From the NCBI RefSeq assembly GCF_003058325.1, contig NZ_CP028843.1:146501-210500 (forward strand): a stretch of DNA of 64,000 nt, given 5' to 3'. Source of the stretch: Methylobacterium currus (GTDB lineage: Bacteria; Pseudomonadota; Alphaproteobacteria; Rhizobiales; Beijerinckiaceae). The position numbers and the translations under genes are program-made. Numbering within the stretch: position 1 is the stretch's first letter; each line of letters begins with the position of its first letter. The notes beneath the pieces were generated by a model. The model was given only the letters and a program-made list of their open reading frames with translations. It was not told the DNA's origin and did not search any database. This document shows positions 43,083 through 49,305 of this stretch, piece by piece.

Positions 43083-44495
43083 ATGGACGAGAGCGATGCC
43101 CTCCTCGCCGCACTCCACCGGACGGCCGAGCCCAAGGCCGCCCAGGCCGTGGAGCATCTGCTCCGCCACGGGTCCGATGCGGAACTGGCGCGGATCAACG
43201 CCGTGCATCTCGCCGCGGCGGCGGGCCTCGACGACGAGCCGGTGATCGCCGCGCTCCTGCACGGCGCACGGCTCGGCCTGGTCGAGATGGCCTGGAACGT
43301 GCTGTGCCCGAGCTGCGGCGGCGTGATCGAGGCTCCGGGGAGCCTGCGCGGCGTGAAGGCATCGGGCTATCACTGCGCCTTCTGCGCCCTCGACAGCGAG
43401 CCGGTCCTCGACGACACGGTCGAGGTGACGTTCACGGTGAGCCCCCGGTTCCGGCGCATCGCCGCGCACGACCCCGACGGGCTTGGCCTATGGGACTACC
43501 AGCGCCAGGTCTTCTTCGGCTCCGGCGTCGCCTTCCCGGAGCCGGCGGAATTCGCCGCGCTGGCGCAGCGGGCGACCGTCGACTCGGTCGAGCTGCGCGC
43601 CGGCGAGCGGATGATCCTGGCGTTGCAGCTCGGGCCCGAGCCGCTGATCGTGCTCGATCCCGTCACCCACGCCGCCCACAGCCTCGCCATCGAGGGCGAG
43701 CCGACGCTCGAACGCCAGGACCTCGCCCTGGTCTTCGACACCGCGCGGACGACGGCGGGCCGCGGCACGTTCCGGTCCGGACCCTTGCGCCTCTCCCTCG
43801 ACAACCGGAGTCACGGACGGGTACTGCCCACGATCTTCCGCGTCGGGCCGGAGCTCGACGCGCTGCTCGGCGGGCGGCGGCCCTTCCTCACCGCCAAGCG
43901 GCTCCTCAGCAACCAGACCTTTCGCGATCTCTACCGCACCGACACGCTCGACATCGACCAGCGGCTCAAGATCCTGAGCCTGACCTTCCTGTTCACCGAC
44001 CTGAAGGGCTCGACCGAGCTTTACGCACGGGTCGGCGACCTCGTCGCCTACGACCTGGTGCGGGCGCATTTCCGGATCCTGCACGAAATCGTCGCCGCCG
44101 AGGGTGGGGCGGTGGTCAAGACGATCGGCGATGCCGTGATGGCGACCTTCATGGGCCCGCACCGGGCGGTGGCGGCGGCTTTGCGCATGCGGGCGGCGAT
44201 GCAAGCCCTGAACGTACAGCGCGGGGCCGACGACCTCGTGCTCAAGATCGGGCTGCACGAGGGGCCCTGCCTGGCGGTGAGCCTCAACGACCGCCAGGAC
44301 TATTTCGGGCAGACCGTGAACGTGGCGGCGCGGGTGCAGCAGCTCGCGGCGGCGGGCGGCATCTTCGCCACCGGCTCGGTCCTGCGCCACGAGGAGGCCG
44401 CGCGTCACCTCGCCGAGCACGGGATCACGGCCCGGGTCGAGCTGCGGGCCTTGCGCGGCATCGGCGAGCCGGTGCCGGTCCACGAATTCACCTGA
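43083..44495 (+). CDS. Class III adenylate/guanylate cyclase with zinc-ribbon N-terminus
   Basis: A 470-residue soluble protein. Residues about 75-110 contain a CPSC ... CAFC double CxxC pattern, probably a zinc ribbon. A DUF5939-like beta domain follows. The C-terminal cyclase domain (about 300-470) has FLFTDLKGSTELYARVGDLVAYDLVRAHFRILHEIVAAEGGAVVKTIGDAVMATF, with the metal-binding aspartates (FTDLKGS and GDAVM) and INVAARVQQLA-type dimer contact (VNVAARVQQL). It makes cAMP or cGMP; the specificity residues cannot be settled by eye. No membrane segments. It overlaps the convergent gene by 8 nt. Confidence 0.9.
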   Translation: MDESDALLAALHRTAEPKAAQAVEHLLRHGSDAELARINAVHLAAAAGLDDEPVIAALLHGARLGLVEMAWNVLCPSCGGVIEAPGSLRGVKASGYHCAFCALDSEPVLDDTVEVTFTVSPRFRRIAAHDPDGLGLWDYQRQVFFGSGVAFPEPAEFAALAQRATVDSVELRAGERMILALQLGPEPLIVLDPVTHAAHSLAIEGEPTLERQDLALVFDTARTTAGRGTFRSGPLRLSLDNRSHGRVLPTIFRVGPELDALLGGRRPFLTAKRLLSNQTFRDLYRTDTLDIDQRLKILSLTFLFTDLKGSTELYARVGDLVAYDLVRAHFRILHEIVAAEGGAVVKTIGDAVMATFMGPHRAVAAALRMRAAMQALNVQRGADDLVLKIGLHEGPCLAVSLNDRQDYFGQTVNVAARVQQLAAAGGIFATGSVLRHEEAARHLAEHGITARVELRALRGIGEPVPVHEFT

Positions 44496-45113
44496 GGTCC
44501 GGCGGAACGCCGTGATCGATCAGCCCAAGGCGCGACACCACCGTGCCGGGTGCCAGGATCGCGCCGGGGGCCACCACCGCGTTGGCCCCGAGCCGCGCCC
44601 CGTCCCCGACGAGGGCGCCGAACTTGGGGAGTCCCGTCTCGATCGTCGCGCCCTCGTGCCGGAACGCCACCGTGGCGCCGGGCCACTCGTTGCGGTGATT
44701 GGCGATGACGGCACCGGCCTCGAGGTTCACTCCCCTGCCGATCACGCTCTCGCCGACGAAGTTGAAATGGGCGAGCGCCATACCGGCGAACAGGAACGAA
44801 GCCTTCAGCTCCGCGCCCGGCCCGATCGTACAGGCCTCCTCCAGCCAGGCGCCGCCGCGCAACGTGGCGCCGTGGCCGATGACGCAGCGCGGCCCGACGA
44901 CGAGCGGGCCTCTGAGCACCGCGCCGGGCTCGACCCGGGCGCTGTGATGGATCGCGACCGCGTCGGCGATGGAGAAACCCTCGCCGAGCCGGGCGAGCAG
45001 CTGGCGGACGATGTCTTCGCCGCGGTGAGCAGCCAGGGCGGCTCGTTCACGAGATCGGCGAGCGCGGAGGTGGGGAAGGCCGGGATGTGGCGGGTCAGCA
45101 GGCTCACGATCAT
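44488..45113 (-). pseudogene. Frameshifted left-handed beta-helix acyltransferase-like gene
   Basis: From ATG 45113 the protein begins MIVSLLTRHIPAFPTSALADLVNEPPWLLTA. The rest of a conserved-looking hexapeptide-repeat protein (EDIVRQLLARLGEGFSIADAV..., VEPGAVLRGPLVVGPRCVIGHGATLRG, VIGRGVNLEAGAVIANHRNEW, GALVGDGARLGANAVVAPGAIL) lies in another frame, and no start codon precedes its N-terminus. The whole region is 626 nt, one base short of a multiple of three. The shift is at about 45015-45030, in a GCG/GCC-rich stretch. The fold suggests a sugar-nucleotide acyltransferase or nucleotidyltransferase C-domain. A sequencing error is possible. Confidence 0.65.
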
Positions 45114-45128
45114 CCCGGGCCGTCAGGC

Positions 45129-45458
45129 TCAGTCGCAGACGCGCACGCGACGGATATAGACGTCGCCGAACTCGTCGATCATCCGGCGGCGGACGGTGTA
45201 GCAGTCCGGGCCGTAGGCCGGGGCGTAGCCGTAGGCCGGGCCGCCATAGACCGGCGTGTAGCCGTAGGCCGGGGCGGGCGCGTAGCCGTAGGCCGGGCGC
45301 GCGCCGGCGGCGATCGCGCTGCCGAGGGCGAGGCCGCCGACCGCGCCGAGGGCGAAGGCCGGCCCGGCCCGCCAGCGTGCCTCGGCCGGAGCGGCGCCGG
45401 CCAGGGTCACGCTCGCCAAGGTCGCCGCGGCGACGCAGATGGATGCGATGCGCTTCAT
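45129..45458 (-). CDS. Small exported tyrosine/glycine-rich protein
   Basis: A 109-residue protein with a clear signal peptide (MKRIASICVAAATLASVTLAGAAPAEA). A repeat region follows, built on Y-G-Y-A/T-P units (PAYGYAP, PAYGYTP, PVYGGPAYGYAPAYGP). The C-terminal 25 residues with two cysteines (DCYTVRRRMIDEFGDVYIRRVRVCD) could form a disulfide. Such small YGY proteins are common in Methylobacterium and may be surface or wall associated. It lies 15 nt upstream of the frameshifted gene. Function unknown. Confidence 0.75.
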   Translation of the reverse strand: MKRIASICVAAATLASVTLAGAAPAEARWRAGPAFALGAVGGLALGSAIAAGARPAYGYAPAPAYGYTPVYGGPAYGYAPAYGPDCYTVRRRMIDEFGDVYIRRVRVCD

Positions 45459-45616
45459 GGCAGATCCCCATGACGTAAGGGTGAACGAGGTTTCGCGGGC
45501 ACCCGGAACGGTGATCGCGGTCCGTCCGCGCCCGATGCCCTTAGATTCGCACCGTCACGCTGAATGTTCGCTGAAGCGCGAGCGCAGGATTCCTTCAGGC
45601 AGGCTCGCCGGCCGGC

Positions 45617-47032
45617 TCACGTGGCGTCGGCGGCGGGCTTCGCCTGCACGATGCGATGGCCCGAGACCTCGGCGCCGGCCTCCGGGGCGAGGCGGCGGAA
45701 CGACAGGGTGGACAGCCCGGAGAGGACCGCCACCGCCAGGAAGGCGGGCCAGAAATCCTCCGCCCGGATCTCGGTGCGGCCGTGCCACTCGGCGGCGGAC
45801 TGGAGCGCGAAGGCGCCGAAGGCGACCCCGATGCTCAGGGAGAGCTGCTGGGCGACGCTGGCAAGGCTCGTCGCCGCGCTCATGTCGCGCGGATCGACGT
45901 CGGCATAGGCGATGGCGTTGACGGCGGTGAATTGCAGCGAGCGGAAGCAGCCGCCGATCAACAGCACCACGATGATGAGGGCATGCGGCGTGCCCGCCGT
46001 GAACAGGCCGTTGATCGCCAGCAGGCCGGCGGCCACCACCGCGTTGAGGGTCAGCACCGCCCGGAAGCCGAAGGCGCGCAGGATGCGGGCGGCGATGGTC
46101 TTCATGAACAGGGCGCCGGCGGCGGCCGCGAAGGTGATGAGGCCCGAGTGCAGCGGGTCGAGCCCGAAGCCGAGCTGCAGCATCAGGGGCAGCAGGAACG
46201 GGATCGCCCCGGTGCCGATGCGAAACAGGCTGCCGCCGAGCACCGCCGCCCGGAAGGTCGGGTAGCGCAGGAGATCGAGGCGGATCACCGGATGCGCGAC
46301 CCGGCGGCTATGGGCGAGGTAGAGCCCGCACAGCACGAGGCCGGCGCCGGTGCAGGCCCAGGACGCGGCCTCGGGCAGGAGGTGGCGCCCGCTCGAGGCG
46401 AGGCCGAGCATCAGGCTCGCGAGCCCTATCCCTGAGAGGACGAAGCCGACGAGGTCGAGGGGCGGGCGCGCCTCCTCCTTGATGTCCTGGAAGTACCGGG
46501 TGGCGAGCAGGATCCCGGCGAGCCCGATGGGCAGGTTGATGAAGAAGATCCAGCGCCAGTGCAAGGCCGTGGTGATGAAGCCGCCGAGCGGCGGCCCGAT
46601 CACCGGGCCGACGAGGGCCGGGATGGTGAGGGTGGCAAGCGCCTGGACCAGCTCGCCCTTCGGCACGCTGCGCAGCAGCACGAGGCGTCCGACCGGCACC
46701 ATCATCGCCCCGCCCATGCCCTGCAGGAAGCGGGCGGCGACGAACCAGCCGAGGGAATCCGCCGCCGCGCAGGCGAGCGAGCCGGCCATGAACACCGCGA
46801 GCGCCCAGCGGAACACCGTGCGGGCGCCGTAGCGGTCGGCGGCCCAGCCGCTGATGGGTATGAAGATCGCCAGGCTGACCAGGTAGGAGGTCAGGGCCAG
46901 CTTCAGGGCGATCGGGTCCTCGCCCATATCCGCGGCGATCGCCGGCAGCGACGTCGCGAGCACGGTCGAGTCCGTGTTCTCCATGAACAGGGCCGTCGCG
47001 ACGACGAGGGGGACGATCCGGGCTTGGCGCAT
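45617..47032 (-). CDS. MFS drug exporter, DHA2 (14-TMS) type
   Basis: A 471-residue transporter with about 14 hydrophobic segments. Conserved motifs: LFMENTDSTVLATSLPAIAADMG at helix 1, DRYGARTVFRWAL (motif A, loop 2-3), ARFLQGMGGAMMVPVGRLVLL (motif B) and IPALVGPVIGPPLGGFI (motif C of drug antiporters). It resembles EmrB-like exporters, driving efflux with protons. The substrate is unknown. It is divergent from DUF2239 across a 168-nt region with nested palindromes, which suggests shared control by a local regulator not encoded next to it. Confidence 0.92.
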   Translation of the reverse strand: MRQARIVPLVVATALFMENTDSTVLATSLPAIAADMGEDPIALKLALTSYLVSLAIFIPISGWAADRYGARTVFRWALAVFMAGSLACAAADSLGWFVAARFLQGMGGAMMVPVGRLVLLRSVPKGELVQALATLTIPALVGPVIGPPLGGFITTALHWRWIFFINLPIGLAGILLATRYFQDIKEEARPPLDLVGFVLSGIGLASLMLGLASSGRHLLPEAASWACTGAGLVLCGLYLAHSRRVAHPVIRLDLLRYPTFRAAVLGGSLFRIGTGAIPFLLPLMLQLGFGLDPLHSGLITFAAAAGALFMKTIAARILRAFGFRAVLTLNAVVAAGLLAINGLFTAGTPHALIIVVLLIGGCFRSLQFTAVNAIAYADVDPRDMSAATSLASVAQQLSLSIGVAFGAFALQSAAEWHGRTEIRAEDFWPAFLAVAVLSGLSTLSFRRLAPEAGAEVSGHRIVQAKPAADAT

Positions 47033-47114
47033 GGCGCGGTATCTAGCGCCTGCCCGCCATACCGGAAGCGCGAATCGGCGGGGGCTCGCCCGCGCGGGGC
47101 GCGGGGATGGCGGC

Positions 47115-47180
47115 TTTACCCGTGATTTTACCCGGGTGTTATTGACGGTCGTTTTTTATCCGGGTAAAATAGCGACCGTC
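47115..47180. promoter_or_regulatory. Nested palindromes with three TTTACCCG motifs
   Basis: ATTTTACCCGG (47125-47135) and CCGGGTAAAAT (47160-47170) form perfect 11-bp inverted arms; another TTTACCCG lies at about 47115-47122. GACGGTCG (47144-47151) and CGACCGTC (47173-47180) form a second, interlocked 8-bp pair. The region lies between the divergent MFS gene and DUF2239, just before the latter (start 47201), and is AT-rich (GTTTTTTATC). This is the pattern of a dimeric repressor with two to three operators. Confidence 0.6.
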
Positions 47181-47200
47181 GACGAACCCGGAGATCCGCG

Positions 47201-47758
47201 ATGGACGAACCCTTCACCTGCACCGCCTTCGAGGACGGGCGACGCCTGGCTGCCGGCTCCGCCGCCGCCGTGGCCCTGGCGGTCAAGCGATCCGTCGAGC
47301 GGGGCGCCAGCCCGTTGGTCTTCGACGACCGCTCGGGCCGGCAGATCGACTTCGACCTGCGCGGCAGCGACGCCGAGGTGACGGCGCGGCTGGAGCCGAC
47401 GGCCCGCCCGGCGGGGCGCCCGAAGCTCGGTGTCGTGGCCCGTGAGGTCACCCTGCTGCCGCGGCACTGGGAATGGCTCGCCGCCCAGCCCGGCGGCGCC
47501 TCGGTCGCCCTGCGCAAGCTCGTCGAGGCGGCCCGCAATGCCGGCGCGGGCGGTGAGCGGCGGCGCGTCGCCCAAGAGGCGGCGGACCGCTTCATGGGGG
47601 CGATGCTCGGCGACGCCTCCGGCTACGAAGAGGCGTCCCGTGCCCTCTATGCGGGCGATGCCGACCGCTTTCGCACCCTGAGCGAGGACTGGCCGGTGGA
47701 TCTGCGCGACCATGCCCGCTTCCTGGCCGGTCCAGCCTTCGAGAGCGAAGCGGCGTAG
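47201..47758 (+). CDS. DUF2239 family protein
   Basis: A 185-residue soluble protein beginning MDEPFTCTAFEDGRRLAAGSAAAVALAVK. The stretches PLVFDDRSGRQIDFDLRGS, GRPKLGVVAREVTLLPRHWEWLAAQPGGASVALRKLVEAAR and AQEAADRFMGAMLGDASGYEEASRALYAGDADRF are typical of DUF2239, a family of unknown function probably related to small helical regulators. RHWEWLAAQPGGASVALR looks like a helix-turn-helix-like element. It sits directly after the TTTACCCG palindromes and may regulate itself and the MFS exporter; this is inference. Confidence 0.85.
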   Translation: MDEPFTCTAFEDGRRLAAGSAAAVALAVKRSVERGASPLVFDDRSGRQIDFDLRGSDAEVTARLEPTARPAGRPKLGVVAREVTLLPRHWEWLAAQPGGASVALRKLVEAARNAGAGGERRRVAQEAADRFMGAMLGDASGYEEASRALYAGDADRFRTLSEDWPVDLRDHARFLAGPAFESEAA

Positions 47759-47775
47759 GTATCCTTCCGCCGGCC

Positions 47776-47791
47776 GGAGCGGGCCCGCTCC
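47776..47791. terminator. 16-bp palindrome after DUF2239
   Basis: GGAGCGGGCCCGCTCC is a perfect palindrome 18 nt after the stop codon. As RNA it could fold as a 6-bp stem with a 4-nt loop. No T-run follows. It lies between the convergent DUF2239 and beta-carbonic anhydrase genes and is a plausible terminator for either side. Confidence 0.45.
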
Positions 47792-47829
47792 TCCACGATG
47801 GGTGTCGGGGAACGGCCCGCCTCAGCGCC

Positions 47830-48528
47830 TCACTCGGCCGCCACCCGCACCGGCAGGTCGGCGGCCGCGCGCCGGGGCGTGGAGACCTCCGCCACCGGCA
47901 GGGCACCGTCGTCGGTCAGGGTCACGAAGCGCCGGCCGTCATAGGCGTGGAGCGCGCCGGTCTCGATCTCGAAGAACCAGCCGTGCAGGGAGAGGCCGCC
48001 CTTGGCCAGAGCCGCCGCCACGCTCGGATGGGTGCGCAGATGGGCGAGCTGCACCACCACGTTCTCGAGGGCGAGCGCCCGCAGGCGGTCCTTCGGGTCG
48101 ATGTCGTCCGGATAGGCCTCGCAGACGATGCGGTCGGCGGCGTGGCTGTGGCGCAGCCAGGCGGCGACGTTCGGCATCGCGGCGAGCGCCCCGGGCTGCA
48201 TCAGCCCCTTCATGGCTCCGCAATCCGAGTGGCCGCAGACCACGATATCGCGCACGCCGAGCGCCACCACCGCGTACTCGATCGCCGAGGAGACGCCGCC
48301 ATTCATCTGCGAGAAGGGCGGCACGATGTTGCCGGCGTTGCGGCAGACGAACAGCTCGCCGGGGCCGGCCTGGGTGATGTGCTCGGGCGCGACCCGGGAA
48401 TCGGCGCAGGCGATGATCAGGGCCTTCGGCTGCTGCCCGTCGCGCACGAGGCGCTCATACATCCGCTGCTGCCCGGGAAAGACGCTGCCGCGGAAGGTGG
48501 AGATGCCCTGGATGATGCTGCTGTCCAC
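47830..48528 (-). CDS. Beta-carbonic anhydrase
   Basis: A 232-residue zinc enzyme that interconverts CO2 and bicarbonate. The zinc ligands C41, H100 and C103 (CADSRVAPE and CGHSDCGAMKG) are all present, with the catalytic Asp43-Arg45 pair. VCRNAGNIVPPFSQMNGGVSSAIEYAVVALGV is canonical. The extra C-terminal 30 residues are outside the fold. The GTG at 48528 (VDSSIIQGIS) is preferred; the frame further upstream is not conserved. It follows a small exported-protein gene. A second carbonic-anhydrase-type fold is encoded at 25797-26816. Confidence 0.93.
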   Translation of the reverse strand: MDSSIIQGISTFRGSVFPGQQRMYERLVRDGQQPKALIIACADSRVAPEHITQAGPGELFVCRNAGNIVPPFSQMNGGVSSAIEYAVVALGVRDIVVCGHSDCGAMKGLMQPGALAAMPNVAAWLRHSHAADRIVCEAYPDDIDPKDRLRALALENVVVQLAHLRTHPSVAAALAKGGLSLHGWFFEIETGALHAYDGRRFVTLTDDGALPVAEVSTPRRAAADLPVRVAAE

Positions 48529-48652
48529 GGGGGGGCCTTGCGTGAGGGTTGGGGGATGGGGGTGGGGCACGGCCACCCCGGAATCTCGCCGAGGCATGCC
48601 GGTCGTGCAGATTCGCCTCTCCCCGCAGGCGGGAAGCGGCGGAACCGGCGCC

Positions 48653-48910
48653 TTACCGGCCGACGGCCCAGCGGCCTCCCCGCCCGACGACATTGCCCCG
48701 CTCCGCCACCATCGGCTGACCCTGGATCTGGCCGGTGCCGTCCCGCTGCGATACCCGCGACCGGGGGTCGTGATAGGGGTCGGCGACGTAGCTGCTCATG
48801 AATCCGCCGCCGGCGGCCTGGCGGCTGCCCTCCCCGCCTTCGGCCTGTGCGGCGACCGGCAGCGCGAGGGCGGCGACCAGAACGGTCGTGGTCACGATCG
48901 TCTTCGTCAT
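48653..48910 (-). CDS. Small exported protein, unknown
   Basis: An 85-residue protein with a strong signal peptide (MTKTIVTTTVLVAALALPVAAQA) and a short glycine/arginine/serine-rich mature part. No membrane helix follows. I do not recognise the family. The ATG at 48910 lies downstream of an AT-rich stretch with GAGAGAATGACAT-like sequence that may be its promoter and ribosome binding site. Confidence 0.7.
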   Translation of the reverse strand: MTKTIVTTTVLVAALALPVAAQAEGGEGSRQAAGGGFMSSYVADPYHDPRSRVSQRDGTGQIQGQPMVAERGNVVGRGGRWAVGR

Positions 48911-49191
48911 GTCATTCTCTCTCTATTGACTGTATAGACGGGCCCAAACGATCCCGTCAGGTGATGAAAATGATCATGAATGGAAATATATCCTCGTGAT
49001 GTGCGACCGCGCACCCATGGGAACCGCGAAGAATAATCCCGCCTCCGATGCGATCGCGTGCGGTCCCGCACGTCTGTGCTGCATCAGGGCGCCCTCACGA
49101 CGGATTGCCCGATGGAGCGAGCGCGTCCGCGCGCCCGGCTTGACCGCTCCGGCCCGCGCGGCCCATACCTCGCGCAACATCGAGGAGGCCC

Positions 49192-49305
49192 ATGGTCACC
49201 ATCGCGAGACGGCCTCCGGGCCTGCCCCCGCGCACCGGACCGGCGCTGCCCACTGGCGCCTCTCTCTCTGGCGCCCCCTCCCCCCGGTCCCGTCGCCCGC
49301 TCTGA
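49192..49305 (+). other. 37-codon leader reading frame with strong Shine-Dalgarno
   Basis: ATG 49192 is preceded by GAGGAGGCCC, the best ribosome binding site in this stretch. The frame codes 37 residues (MVTIARRPPGLPPRTGPALP...) and stops at TGA 49303-49305, which overlaps by one base the ATG (49305) of the ABC-like protein (TGATG). It is either a coupled leader or the true N-terminus separated by a frameshift, because the ABC frame before 49305 reads SLWRPLPPVPSPALMDRDP, similar to known N-termini of related rhizobial ABC exporters. Confidence 0.5.
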
